Below are positions 12,821-21,791 of a DNA stretch of 45,816 nucleotides, one piece after another; positions within the stretch are counted from its first letter, which is position 1; the number at the start of each line of letters is the position of its first letter. The stretch is from a virus. A program made the translations under genes and the position numbers. The stretch is taken from positions 1-45,816 of the IMG/VR virus record IMGVR_UViG_3300008259_000283; one strand, written 5' to 3'. Under the pieces are notes generated by a model. The model saw only the letters and a program-made list of their open reading frames with translations, ran no database searches and was not told the DNA's origin.

Positions 12821-14816
12821 TTGTTGATATCTTGATTTCTTCATCTTTGTAGGATAAATAATAATTTTTACCCTCCACGATATCGCCTGACAAGTATTTT
12901 TCGGATACCAAATCTTCGATCTTTTCTTGGATTGCTCTTTTGATAGGTCGTGCCCCATAGGTTTCATCGAATCCAATTTCGGCAATATGTGCAATAACTG
13001 AGTCTTGACAATTGATATTGATTTTCAAACCTTTGAGACGACTTGTAAGTTTAGTAACTTCAATTTTTACAATCTCTTTCACTTCTTCTTTACCAAGGGA
13101 ATTAAAAACAATCACATCATCAATTCGGTTGAGAAATTCAGGTTGAAAATATTTTTTCATTTCAGATTGAAGAATTGATTTTTTCTTTTCTTCTTCAGCA
13201 TACCTACTCGTAGTAAATCCGATACCAGTACCAAAATCTTGAATTTTTTTGATACCAATATTTGATGTCATAATGATCAAACAATTTTTGAAACTGATTT
13301 TTCTACCTAGACCATCGGTGATATGTCCTTCATCTAACATTTGAAGAAGTGTGTGAAAAATATCTTTGTTGGCTTTTTCAATCTCATCAAATAAGACAAG
13401 TGAATATGGTTTGGCTTTGACCTGTTCGGTAAGTTGTCCACCTTGATCGTAACCAACATAACCAGGGGGTGCACCAATAAGTCTAGACACATTGTGTTTT
13501 TCTTGATATTCACTCATATCTACACGAATTAAAGCGTCAGGTGAACCAAAGATTTGTTCGGCTAGTTGTTTCGCCAAATGTGTTTTTCCAGTTCCTGTAC
13601 CACCTAAGAAGATGTAACTACCAATAGGTTTATTGGGATCTTTGAACTTCAATCGGTTTCTACGAATTGACTTTGAGATTTTGGTAATCGCTTCGTTCTG
13701 TCCGATTACTTTTTTTGACAACTCACTTTCAAGATTGGACAAATTATTTTTATCATCCAAGGTCAAACGATTCAAAGGTATTTTTGTCATATTTGATACA
13801 ACATCCAAAACAACATCAACATCAATTGGACGTTTGTTCATCAAAAGTTCTTGTTCGAACTTATTTTTTTCGACTTCAAGTTTATCAAGAATTTTCTTTT
13901 CTGCATCCCTCAAATCAGCAGCTTTTTCGTAGTCTTGTTTTTTTACAACATCCAACTTTTGTTTTTTGATTTCAACCGCTTTGGCTTTAAGATTCTCAAT
14001 GATTGGTGGTGCTTTGATATCAATTTGTGATTTAGACCCAACTTCATCCAAAATATCGAACGCTTTATCTGGAAACTCTCTGTCTGTGATATAACGATCA
14101 GCCAAATTCACACAAAGCTCTAATACTTCATCAGAATATGTGACTTTGTGAAAATCCTCATACCTTGACTTAGATTGTTTGATGATTTGAAGTGTTTCTG
14201 ATTTTGACGGAGGATCCACGACAACTTTTTGAAATCTTCGTTCAAGAGCACCATCTTTCTCAATGTTTTGTCTGTATTCATCAAAAGTTGTCGCGCCAAT
14301 ACAATGAATTTCACCGCGAGATAAAGCTGGTTTGAATATGTTTGACGCATCCATACTTCCTGAAGAATTTCCAGCACCTACCATAGTGTGAATTTCATCA
14401 ATGAAAATAATCACGTCAGGATTTTCAGCAATCTCCTCAATAATTGCTTTCATACGTTCTTCAAATTGTCCACGATACTTTGTCCCAGCAACGATAGATG
14501 TTAAATCTAAATTGACAATTCTTTTGTCTCGTAGATTTCTCGGACACTTACCCTCGTGAATTTGGATGGCCAATCCTTCTACAATTGAAGTTTTACCAGC
14601 ACCCGGTTCACCGATAATAATTGCATTATTTTTTTTCCTCCGAGAAAGAATTTGAGCAATTCGAGTAATCTCTGATTCACGACCAACAACAGGGTCTAGT
14701 TTACCTTCTGATGCAAGTTTGTTTAAGTCCCGACTGAAATTATCCAATACAGGCGTGCCACCACTTTTTTTACGAATGTCTTGATCCTTTTCGTTTTCGT
14801 CCATTGATTCAATCAT
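12807..14816 (-). CDS. clpC: ClpC-type AAA+ unfoldase without N-domain
   Basis: A 669-residue double-ring ATPase. NBD1: Walker A GEPGAGKT (69-76), Walker B IIFIDE (136-141). A short UVR-type middle segment (KKQDYEKAADLRDAEK, about 292-307) marks it as ClpC rather than ClpB. NBD2: GGTGTGKT (405-412), LVLFDE (473-478), pore motif PPGYVGYD, and a GIGF loop (531-534) where ClpP-binding loops lie. The usual N-terminal Clp repeat domain (about 150 residues) is absent; the protein starts just before the D1 domain. It should unfold proteins and could feed host ClpP. The ATG at 14814-14816 is chosen; 14804 is an alternative and 14873 falls upstream of the promoter -7 box. Confidence 0.93.
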   Translation of the reverse strand: MIESMDENEKDQDIRKKSGGTPVLDNFSRDLNKLASEGKLDPVVGRESEITRIAQILSRRKKNNAIIIGEPGAGKTSIVEGLAIQIHEGKCPRNLRDKRIVNLDLTSIVAGTKYRGQFEERMKAIIEEIAENPDVIIFIDEIHTMVGAGNSSGSMDASNIFKPALSRGEIHCIGATTFDEYRQNIEKDGALERRFQKVVVDPPSKSETLQIIKQSKSRYEDFHKVTYSDEVLELCVNLADRYITDREFPDKAFDILDEVGSKSQIDIKAPPIIENLKAKAVEIKKQKLDVVKKQDYEKAADLRDAEKKILDKLEVEKNKFEQELLMNKRPIDVDVVLDVVSNMTKIPLNRLTLDDKNNLSNLESELSKKVIGQNEAITKISKSIRRNRLKFKDPNKPIGSYIFLGGTGTGKTHLAKQLAEQIFGSPDALIRVDMSEYQEKHNVSRLIGAPPGYVGYDQGGQLTEQVKAKPYSLVLFDEIEKANKDIFHTLLQMLDEGHITDGLGRKISFKNCLIIMTSNIGIKKIQDFGTGIGFTTSRYAEEEKKKSILQSEMKKYFQPEFLNRIDDVIVFNSLGKEEVKEIVKIEVTKLTSRLKGLKININCQDSVIAHIAEIGFDETYGARPIKRAIQEKIEDLVSEKYLSGDIVEGKNYYLSYKDEEIKISTKKGT

Positions 14817-14832
14817 TTTCTTTAATTTTTTA

Positions 14833-14864
14833 CAAATATAGTGAACTATTGATAAAAAAACAAT
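14833..14864 (-). promoter_or_regulatory. Host-type promoter of clpC
   Basis: On the minus strand ATTG (14861-14864), 20 bases, TATATTTG (14833-14840), 16 bases before the ATG at 14816. Confidence 0.7.
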
Positions 14865-14904
14865 CTTTGTCAAATTGTCAGTAAAATAAATTTTTAAGTG
14901 TCAT

Positions 14905-14937
14905 ATTGACTGATTTTTTTTGTTGGTATATTATTTG
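14905..14937 (+). promoter_or_regulatory. Weak host-type promoter of dnaK
   Basis: ATTG (14905-14908), 20 bases, TATTATTTG (14929-14937). The -7 box has one extra base between TA and TTTG, so this is a weaker match than the others. Confidence 0.4.
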
Positions 14938-14974
14938 TTTGTGTTAATGTAAAATAAAACAAAAAAACAAAGTT

Positions 14975-16846
14975 ATGAATAAAAATGTTATTATCGGTAT
15001 CGACTTAGGTACCACAAACTCAGCGGTGGCAATTATTGAAGGTGGACAACCTATCGTTGTTGCCAATTCAGAAGGTAAAAGAACGACCCCGTCGATTGTT
15101 GCTTTCACTGATAAAGACAGGAAAGTTGGTGATCCCGCTAAAAGACAAGCGGTGACTAATCCTGAAAAAACAGTTTACTCAATAAAAAGATTTATTGGTA
15201 AAAATTTTGATAATTGTAAATCTGAATCAAAGAAAGTTCCTTATAAAACAACAAAAATTTCAAACGGTTTAGTTGGTGTAAAAATTGATGAAAAAACATA
15301 TACACCACAAGAAATTTCGGCAACTATTTTACAGAAAATGAAAAAAACAGCTGAAGATTATTTGGGATATGAAGTGACAAGAGCCGTTATTACAGTACCT
15401 GCCTATTTCGGTGATCAAGAAAGAAACGCAACGATTGAGGCTGGTGAGATTGCTGGTCTAAAAGTTGAAAGAATTATCAATGAACCAACGGCAGCGGCAT
15501 TAGCATATGGTTTGGACAAAAAATCTAAAGACTCAAAAATATTGGTATTTGACTGTGGTGGTGGTACACATGATGTGTCCATATTAGAAATCGGGGATGG
15601 AATTTTTGAAGTAAAATCAACAGATGGTGATACACATTTAGGTGGTGATGATTTTGATAACGCAATCATCAATTGGATGACATCTGAATTTCAAACAGAA
15701 TATGGTATTGATCTCTCAAAAGATCCAATGGCACTTCAGAGAATTAGGGAGGCGGCTGAAAAAGCGAAAATTGAATTATCATCATCTTCAAGTAGTGAAA
15801 TTAATTTACCTTACATCACAGCTCGTGAAAATGTTCCAGTTCACTTTGTTAAATCATTATCGAGGAGTAAGTTTGAACAATTAACAAAAGAATTAGTCGA
15901 CAGAACAATTGCTTGTGCAAAAAAAGCACTCAAAAACGCTAAGTTGAAACCATCCGACATAGATGAAGTAGTATTAGTCGGAGGATCTACCAGAATTCCA
16001 GCTATTCAAGAAGCGGTTGAAAATTTCATCGGTAAAAAAGCAAACAAATCAGTAAATCCCGACGAAGTTGTTGCATTAGGCGCCGCAATCCAAGGTGCGG
16101 TTCTTACTGGAGATATGAATGATGTACTTCTTTTAGATGTTATTCCATTGTCATTCGGTATTGAGACTATGGGTGGTGTAATGACAAAAATCATTGAAGC
16201 AAACACGACTATCCCAATCAAAAAACAACAAACATTCTCAACAGCCGTTGATAATCAACCGACCGTAGATATTCACGTACTACAAGGTGAAAGACCAATG
16301 GCGAACGATAATAGATCTTTGGGTAGATTTTTCTTGGAAGGTATTACACCAGCACCGAGAGGTGTCCCACAAATCGAAGTCACAATTGATATTGATGCGA
16401 ATGGAGTTCTTCACGTTACAGCCAAAGATCAAGCGTCTGGTAAGGAAAACAAAATTAGAATTGAAGGTGGTTCTTCATTAACATCAGAAGAAATTGAAAG
16501 AATGAAACGTGAGGCTCAAGAAAATTTGGAACAAGACAAATTAGCCCAACAAAGAGTTGAATTATTCAATCAATGTGACACCCAAATTTTCAACACCAAG
16601 AAAAATATGGAAGATTGGAAAGATAAATTTACTGAATATCAATCTAGTAAATTAAACGAATGTCTCAAAAATTTGGAAGACGCATATTCCGAACGAAATG
16701 AGGAAAAGTGTAAAGAATACTCAGAAAAACTCAATCAAGTTTTCACCGAAGTTTCGAATGAAATTTACTCAACAATGAAACCAGAAAATGATATGAATGT
16801 TTCAAATGACGTTCAAGATATTGAATACACTGAGATAGAAAAGTAA
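14975..16846 (+). CDS. dnaK: Hsp70 chaperone DnaK, full length
   Basis: A 623-residue protein close to the normal DnaK length. The ATPase domain has [13 protein letters not shown] (8-20), [28 protein letters not shown] and [14 protein letters not shown], where most DnaK proteins have DLGGGTFDVS; then [17 protein letters not shown]. The linker [10 protein letters not shown] leads to a complete substrate-binding domain ([19 protein letters not shown]) and a helical lid, ending DIEYTEIEK. It should bind exposed hydrophobic stretches and fold or hold proteins with DnaJ and GrpE, neither of which is in this window. It is divergent from clpC across 158 bases. Completeness suggests relatively recent capture from a host and retained function. 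Confidence 0.96.
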   Translation: MNKNVIIGIDLGTTNSAVAIIEGGQPIVVANSEGKRTTPSIVAFTDKDRKVGDPAKRQAVTNPEKTVYSIKRFIGKNFDNCKSESKKVPYKTTKISNGLVGVKIDEKTYTPQEISATILQKMKKTAEDYLGYEVTRAVITVPAYFGDQERNATIEAGEIAGLKVERIINEPTAAALAYGLDKKSKDSKILVFDCGGGTHDVSILEIGDGIFEVKSTDGDTHLGGDDFDNAIINWMTSEFQTEYGIDLSKDPMALQRIREAAEKAKIELSSSSSSEINLPYITARENVPVHFVKSLSRSKFEQLTKELVDRTIACAKKALKNAKLKPSDIDEVVLVGGSTRIPAIQEAVENFIGKKANKSVNPDEVVALGAAIQGAVLTGDMNDVLLLDVIPLSFGIETMGGVMTKIIEANTTIPIKKQQTFSTAVDNQPTVDIHVLQGERPMANDNRSLGRFFLEGITPAPRGVPQIEVTIDIDANGVLHVTAKDQASGKENKIRIEGGSSLTSEEIERMKREAQENLEQDKLAQQRVELFNQCDTQIFNTKKNMEDWKDKFTEYQSSKLNECLKNLEDAYSERNEEKCKEYSEKLNQVFTEVSNEIYSTMKPENDMNVSNDVQDIEYTEIEK

Positions 16847-16854
16847 CTTGTGTA

Positions 16855-16862
16855 TATTTATA
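16855..16862 (+). promoter_or_regulatory. Phage-type TATTTATA box upstream of a hairpin
   Basis: TATTTATA begins 8 bases after the dnaK stop codon. Unlike the other boxes it is separated from its gene (ATG at 16907) by a terminator-like hairpin. Confidence 0.45.
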
Positions 16863-16863
16863 G

Positions 16864-16894
16864 AAGACCGACCCCTAAAAAAGGTCGGTCTTTT
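16864..16894 (+). terminator. dnaK terminator hairpin
   Basis: AAGACCGACC (16864-16873) and GGTCGGTCTT (16883-16892) pair over 10 bases and are followed by T residues. It ends dnaK transcription but also falls in the leader of the next gene. Confidence 0.85.
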
Positions 16895-16906
16895 AATTTT
16901 GAAACT

Positions 16907-17152
16907 ATGGCAATATCAAAACAAACAATCGAGGGAACAAAAATTATAAATGAACTACAATCAAGTAATCTAGTAAGAACGGAATACGACACTAGTGATA
17001 GTAGTTTGATTGTCGAATTCAAGAATGGAACTAAATATTCTTACGAAAACGTCCCTCACAAAATCTATGCTCAGTTCAGACTAGCCGAGTCCCAAGGAAA
17101 TTTTTTCAACACAAAAATTGCAAAAGTGTTCAAATACAAAAAACTGACTTGA
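16907..17152 (+). CDS. KTSC domain protein
   Basis: An 81-residue protein starting at the ATG after the hairpin; an upstream GTG at 16850 would put the terminator inside the gene and is rejected. The KTSC signature is complete: SSNLVRTEYDTSDSSLIVEF, NGTKYSYENVPHKIYAQF, then GNFFNTKI. KTSC domains are about 60-70 residues, frequent in phages and also fused to lysyl-tRNA synthetase; their role is unknown, possibly nucleic-acid binding. The N-terminal 20 residues are an extra helix. Confidence 0.85.
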   Translation: MAISKQTIEGTKIINELQSSNLVRTEYDTSDSSLIVEFKNGTKYSYENVPHKIYAQFRLAESQGNFFNTKIAKVFKYKKLT

Positions 17153-17157
17153 TAATA

Positions 17158-17165
17158 TATTTATC
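17158..17165 (+). promoter_or_regulatory. Phage-type TATTTATC box
   Basis: TATTTATC, 4 bases before the ATG at 17170. Confidence 0.5.
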
Positions 17166-17169
17166 GTGA

Positions 17170-17904
17170 ATGGAAGGTTACCAAGAAATACTCAAATCTT
17201 TTGAAACAAGAGACATACTCAATGGTGAGATATGGAATGATGTATTCTCGGACAACCCAAAATTGAAACCCCAAATTAGAAAAATTTTATTAAAAATAGC
17301 ATCTGAGTTTCAAGGTTACTTGGGTGATGATATTTTTATTTCAGATGTAAGATTTACAGGTTCTCTAGCTAATTATAATTGGTCTAAGTTTTCAGATATT
17401 GATTTACATTGTATTGTAGATTTTGAACAATTCAATCCATCGGAGAGAGAATTATACAAAGAACTTTTCAATTTAAAAAAAACACTTTTTAATGAAAATC
17501 ATAACATAAGAGTTAAAGGTTATGAAGTTGAATTGTATGCTGAGGATATTACAGAAAAACACGTGTCATCGGGTGTCTATTCAGTCCTATTTAATGATTG
17601 GATTAATCAACCAATAAAGAAAAAAGTTAATATAGATAAGAAATTTTTCTTGAAGAAGGCTGATACAATGATGGATAGAATAGATAATCTGATGATTGAT
17701 GTAAGAGATTTAGATATTGATACTGCATTAACCAAAATAAAAGATTTTAACGACAAACTCAAAAAATACAGAAAATCTGGACTAGACAGAGGTGGTGAAC
17801 TTTCATATGAAAATATGATATTCAAGTTTTTAAGACGAAATGGATACTTAGAAAAACTTTTCACATTCAAAAATGAGTTGATGGATAGAAAACTTTCACT
17901 CTGA
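17170..17904 (+). CDS. Nucleotidyltransferase-fold protein
   Basis: A 244-residue protein with the polymerase-beta type nucleotidyltransferase signature: FTGSLANYNWSKFSDIDLHCIVDF (about residues 58-80), that is GSxA followed by the metal-binding D-x-D, and a third acidic strand VELYAED near 122-128. The remainder is helical. Enzymes of this superfamily add nucleotides to RNA, proteins or small molecules, or make cyclic oligonucleotides; no partner domain shows which. Related proteins are common in large T4-like phages near structural genes. No antitoxin (HEPN) partner is adjacent. Confidence 0.8.
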   Translation: MEGYQEILKSFETRDILNGEIWNDVFSDNPKLKPQIRKILLKIASEFQGYLGDDIFISDVRFTGSLANYNWSKFSDIDLHCIVDFEQFNPSERELYKELFNLKKTLFNENHNIRVKGYEVELYAEDITEKHVSSGVYSVLFNDWINQPIKKKVNIDKKFFLKKADTMMDRIDNLMIDVRDLDIDTALTKIKDFNDKLKKYRKSGLDRGGELSYENMIFKFLRRNGYLEKLFTFKNELMDRKLSL

Positions 17905-17938
17905 TTATCAAGAAAACCAATTATTTAACATTTCAGTA

Positions 17939-17946
17939 TATTTATA
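17939..17946 (+). promoter_or_regulatory. Phage-type TATTTATA box
   Basis: TATTTATA, 12 bases before the ATG at 17959, with an A-rich spacer. Confidence 0.5.
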
Positions 17947-17958
17947 ACATAAAAAACT

Positions 17959-18147
17959 ATGGAAGGAGCATTCAGCGCAGGCACAGAATATTTTGAGTGT
18001 AGAGAATGTTATAGTAGTACAGGATGTACTTGTACATCTCTAACTCAAAAAACATTACCACATCCTATTTGGTCATCCAATCGAGAAGTTGCTATAATCC
18101 AACTAGGTATGGTTCAGTTGGGCGGTATGCACGGTTTAAATTCATAA
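17959..18147 (+). CDS. Small Cys-rich protein
   Basis: A 62-residue protein with a compact cysteine cluster CRECYSSTGCTC (about 14-25), that is CxxC and CxC, which could bind zinc. The C-terminal half is hydrophobic (REVAIIQLGMVQLGGMHG). I do not recognise it. It is the first gene after a TATTTATA box at the head of the morphogenesis block, 23 bases before the next gene, so it is probably made late. Confidence 0.55.
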   Translation: MEGAFSAGTEYFECRECYSSTGCTCTSLTQKTLPHPIWSSNREVAIIQLGMVQLGGMHGLNS

Positions 18148-18170
18148 AAAAAAACTAAAAAAATAATAAA

Positions 18171-19328
18171 ATGGCAGATCTAAAACCTATTGGAAGTGAA
18201 AAATTAACAGGTGAATCTAAAATCAAAAGAATTCTAGAAATTTCTCGTTACAAAGAAAACATTCCAAATAATATTAATGAAACCACAAGAACTGAATACA
18301 GTAAAGTTCTATCCGATGGAAAAGAATATGAAATTGTTAAAGAAAAAATGGGATATGTAATCAAAAAAAGGGTAGATGAATCCTATGATTACATTGAACC
18401 TATGAAAAATAGAAAACATTACAATTCATATTCCGCAGCTTTGAAGCGTTTAAATTTGATAGCTAAAGAAGTCAATAGACTATCGGAAAACGAAGAAGAA
18501 ACACCTTTATTCAATTTGGGTGAACAAAAAAGATTTACACTAAAAACCCCAAAACCACAATTACCTCCACCAGCACCAGCCACAGATCAACCAGTCGCAT
18601 CAAGTGAAATGCCAGTTCCGATGGGAGATGTAACTTCAGCTGATGATATGCCACCTGTTGATATGAGTCAAAATATGGGAAGTGAAGAAACACCTATGCC
18701 TGATATGGGTAGTGAAATGCCCGATATGGGTGGTGGAAAAGAAGAGGTTACTTTTCGTACAATTCAAAAATTAACAGGCAAATTAGGTCAAAAACTTAGA
18801 ATGTTAGATGATACTATATCGAAATTAGAGGACGAAGATCGTGAAGATATTTTGGCTAAGTTTGAAGAAGATTATGATGAGGATATGATGGGTTCTGAAG
18901 ATATGGGTTCTGAAGATATGGGTGATCAAATTGATGTTGACACCGAAGTTGATATTGAAGAACCTACTATGGCCGCACCCAAAGAAGAATTCGATGAAGA
19001 AACTGAAGAGGGAATGATTCGAAAAAAAATTGGATCAATTATGGACTCAGTTTTCACAGAATCTGAAGTTGAAAAACTTTTATCTCAATATTATCGTGTA
19101 AATGAAAACGAGAAAAAGTTGAAAGAAAAAAGGGTAAGTGAATATAGAAAAGTAGTTTTGAATCAAGTAAAACAACTTGCTGAAACAAAAAAACAACAAG
19201 ATAGTGCTGAGTTCATTATAACCGAAACTAAAGGATTTAAATTCAAAGGTAAAACAAATCTTAAAAACTTAGTTTTTGAAAATAATGGTGAAATTTTAAA
19301 AATCGATTTAGATGGACAATTTCTATGA
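18171..19328 (+). CDS. Acidic structural or assembly protein
   Basis: A 385-residue protein. N-terminal 110 residues form a basic helical domain ending LFNLGE|QKRF, again an x-x-E-Q site (near residue 119). A Pro/Met/Asp-rich low-complexity middle (MPDMGSEMPDMGG) follows, then FRTIQKLTGKLGQKLRMLDD, a motif I associate with conserved proteins of T4-like environmental phages. After an acidic stretch with repeated MGSED, the C-terminus is a long helix and a short basic strand domain. Function unknown; position directly upstream of the terminase group and shared site suggest a head or neck component. Confidence 0.7.
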   Translation: MADLKPIGSEKLTGESKIKRILEISRYKENIPNNINETTRTEYSKVLSDGKEYEIVKEKMGYVIKKRVDESYDYIEPMKNRKHYNSYSAALKRLNLIAKEVNRLSENEEETPLFNLGEQKRFTLKTPKPQLPPPAPATDQPVASSEMPVPMGDVTSADDMPPVDMSQNMGSEETPMPDMGSEMPDMGGGKEEVTFRTIQKLTGKLGQKLRMLDDTISKLEDEDREDILAKFEEDYDEDMMGSEDMGSEDMGDQIDVDTEVDIEEPTMAAPKEEFDEETEEGMIRKKIGSIMDSVFTESEVEKLLSQYYRVNENEKKLKEKRVSEYRKVVLNQVKQLAETKKQQDSAEFIITETKGFKFKGKTNLKNLVFENNGEILKIDLDGQFL

Positions 19329-19720
19329 GTCATTTAATTTATATCAACGGACTAGGTCCGAATTATAAAGGGGATAACATTTACGAATTTATCTTCAGTG
19401 ACTCTTTTGATGTGTGGGGTGAAAACTGGGACTCTAAACCAGCTCACGGACATCCATTACCACCTGAAATAAAATACATATCTAAAGTCGGTGTTCTACG
19501 TAACACCGAAGTCGTATTAGACTTAGTTCAAAATTCAGATTATATGGGTGTAATAGATGCGATGGAGGATATAATTGCACTTGGTTGGGAAACGGATGAT
19601 AGTTGTGGTGAAAATAAAAGATTAGTCTTCAAGTTCGGTGAACCTGAACAAAATATTAAAGATAAACTTTACGAAAGAGATATCGTATTGGAATTTGAAA
19701 AACAAATGTCTTATGTCTAA
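19325..19720 (+). CDS. Conserved phage protein, function unknown
   Basis: A 131-residue protein with IYINGLGPNYKGDNIYEFIFSDSFDVWGENWDSKPA, a strikingly conserved opening in my memory of T4-like environmental phages, then LPPEIKYISKVGVL and a C-terminal half pairing an Asp/Glu-rich helix with VFKFGE. It overlaps the previous gene by 4 bases (ATGA) and the next by 8 bases, so it is translationally coupled inside the operon. No function is known to me. Confidence 0.75.
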   Translation: MSHLIYINGLGPNYKGDNIYEFIFSDSFDVWGENWDSKPAHGHPLPPEIKYISKVGVLRNTEVVLDLVQNSDYMGVIDAMEDIIALGWETDDSCGENKRLVFKFGEPEQNIKDKLYERDIVLEFEKQMSYV

Positions 19721-20531
19721 AATTAAAATTAACAAGTTAGTAAAAGCGGGACTAAGTAGAAATATGGTTTCACAATTGTCCGAAAGAGAAATGGATGTTT
19801 TAATTCAAAAATTTATTTTGAATGAACAAACAACTATGGTTCCAGCAAGAGATCAGGCGACAATTAAAAAGTTGAAAGATCAGAAAAAAATATTTGCGGT
19901 TTATGAAAAAGAAGTTACTGAGGATGAGGAAGATCCTATGAACTTTGAGAAAGGAGAAAGAACTCAAGATCCTCACCAAGTTGGACCATCGTCAGATGAT
20001 GGTTTTGGTGATTACGGGGATGGTATGGATGAAGGTGAAATGACTGAAAAAACCCAAAAGAAAAATCCTTGGGCAATTTGTACCGCCACGATGGGTAAAA
20101 AATTTGGTACAACAGAAAGAAGCGATTGGTCTAAAAGACAGATGAAAGAATATGAAAGATGTGTAATGGATGTTAAAAAACAAATCAAAGAAAATAAGAA
20201 TCCAATACTTCCGATTTTAGAAAATATAACTAGGAAACAGATTGAAACCAATTTGTTACCTCAAATGGATAAAGCCTCGTTAATTGAGATGATTACCAAG
20301 AACCAGTCTATTGTCAAAAGACCACTCTATAATTCACTCGACAATAAAACAAAAAAAATGGACAAACCAATTGGAAAAATGTTTTCAATTACCAAGGAAG
20401 AACTTGAAAGTGAAGTTGGAGAGATGGAAAAAACAGAGGGAAAAACACGCGAGTTATCACCTAACCCTGGTAAAACGAAAATCCCTGATTACTTAACTTT
20501 TGATCAACTTAATATTAAATTTAAAAAGTAA
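19713..20531 (+). CDS. Leader-bearing probable virion protein
   Basis: A 272-residue protein from the ATG at 19713 (an earlier TTG-type start at 19638 lies deep in the previous gene). Residues 1-38 are a helical leader ending ILNE|QT. A charged linker leads to NPWAICTATMGKKFG...WSKRQMKEYERCVMDVKKQI, the NPWAICTA...YERCVxxVK module seen in many phage proteins, with two conserved Cys. The C-terminal half is helical with another acidic patch. Function unknown; the leader suggests packaging into the head. Confidence 0.7.
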   Translation: MSKIKINKLVKAGLSRNMVSQLSEREMDVLIQKFILNEQTTMVPARDQATIKKLKDQKKIFAVYEKEVTEDEEDPMNFEKGERTQDPHQVGPSSDDGFGDYGDGMDEGEMTEKTQKKNPWAICTATMGKKFGTTERSDWSKRQMKEYERCVMDVKKQIKENKNPILPILENITRKQIETNLLPQMDKASLIEMITKNQSIVKRPLYNSLDNKTKKMDKPIGKMFSITKEELESEVGEMEKTEGKTRELSPNPGKTKIPDYLTFDQLNIKFKK

Positions 20532-21781
20532 TGTTAAAGAAAAAATTTATTCAAGAAGCACCAATTGACTATGGTGATAGACCAGAAAGAATGGATCCTG
20601 GTATGCAAAGGAAAATAGAAACTGGACAAACCCCTATTTCAAAACAACCTTTTATGCCCAAAATAACAGGGCCACAAACTTTTGAGGAAGTTATCGCATC
20701 CGAAAGATTTAAACAAGTAATTGAAAACATTCGTAGGTATGCTGATCTACCAGGTCCAGTTGATATGCGAAATATTGGTCAATTACAGATGTTATTAATG
20801 TCAGCACTACGTGAGATTGTAGGAATTGAAAGACAACACAAAGAATATTTAGAAAACTTGTCAATTGAGTTGGTAAGAAAAGAGTTGGAAATAGCCCCCT
20901 CAGAAATAGAGTATGAATCTTATTTGGTTAGTCCTGGTGATATTTCCAACGAAGGTTTTCAAATGAAACCTGAAGAGAAATCCGCAGAAGAAATAGCAAA
21001 ATTATTTCAATCTCCAGAAACGGAAGAGACTGAAGAAGAAAATCCAGTCGAAGCTTTACTCAAAGCCTTAGATGATTTCAATATCGAGAGAAGTAAGAGA
21101 AGATTGATTAATATGTTTATTCAAGGGGCTGGAGCTAAAGCCCAGTATATGTATCATTTGATTGAGGAAAAATTAAATGAACTAAATCCAAGATTATTAA
21201 ATTTATATGGAACATTAATGTCCATCAATGAAATGCTTTATTGGATATTAAGTGAAAATATGTTAGAAAATTTGATGGGTAGTAAAGCAGGTTCTGTGGA
21301 GGTTGATACAAATCAAGACCCCCCGAAAGTTATCGCCAAAGGTGTCATTTTTCCAGTATTACTACACGAGTTGGTGAAAGGAACATATGAAGTTATTGGA
21401 AAATTTGGTCTTCCATCAAATCCTGAAAAACAAAAAATGATTACAGGATACGAGGATACACTTCCTGCTGAAGTTTGGGATTTAAGATTCGGACCAGTAT
21501 TTTGGGAAAGATTGATCAGTGTATATCCTGATAGAATCTTTGAACCAGGTCAAAGATTCATACAAAATTACTTGTTTCAAAAGTTTGTTATGATGACACC
21601 CGAAGAATTTATTAATCTTACAAAAATGATTCTTTTGGGTAATCCTAAGGCAAATCAAATTTTGGACAGAATGGTAAAAGAAATAGCTGAAAGATTAAGA
21701 GAATTGGAAAATCAAGCTAGTGAGGAAGATGAGGACGATGGATTGGGTGATATTAATATTGATGATATCTTCAATCGATAA
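20531..21781 (+). CDS. Conserved phage structural protein upstream of terminase
   Basis: A 416-residue protein starting on the last base of the previous stop. Its N-terminus MLKKKFIQE|AP carries a very short version of the leader with an I-x-E-A type site. The core contains ERSKRRLINMFIQGAGAKAQY, LNPRLLNLYGTLMSINEMLYW, GVIFPVLLHELVKGTYE and LPAEVWDLRFGPVFWE, conserved in my memory among T4-like environmental phages. Together these suggest a folded helical domain of a virion or assembly factor. The C-terminus is acidic. Function unknown; no ATPase or nuclease motif. Confidence 0.75.
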   Translation: MLKKKFIQEAPIDYGDRPERMDPGMQRKIETGQTPISKQPFMPKITGPQTFEEVIASERFKQVIENIRRYADLPGPVDMRNIGQLQMLLMSALREIVGIERQHKEYLENLSIELVRKELEIAPSEIEYESYLVSPGDISNEGFQMKPEEKSAEEIAKLFQSPETEETEEENPVEALLKALDDFNIERSKRRLINMFIQGAGAKAQYMYHLIEEKLNELNPRLLNLYGTLMSINEMLYWILSENMLENLMGSKAGSVEVDTNQDPPKVIAKGVIFPVLLHELVKGTYEVIGKFGLPSNPEKQKMITGYEDTLPAEVWDLRFGPVFWERLISVYPDRIFEPGQRFIQNYLFQKFVMMTPEEFINLTKMILLGNPKANQILDRMVKEIAERLRELENQASEEDEDDGLGDINIDDIFNR

Positions 21782-21791
21782 CTGAAATGAA

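Noticed and set aside
12807-16846. clpC and dnaK as bacterial chromosome, with a prophage boundary here
   Set aside because: Phage structural and hypothetical genes lie on both sides without integrase, attachment repeats or a composition break, and the tmRNA carries a phage-type box.
16850-16906. GTG start giving a longer KTSC protein
   Set aside because: The extension would translate the terminator hairpin and has no conserved residues.
17170-17904. MNT/HEPN or CBASS-type defence nucleotidyltransferase system
   Set aside because: No HEPN, effector or accessory gene is adjacent; neighbours are a KTSC protein and the morphogenesis block.
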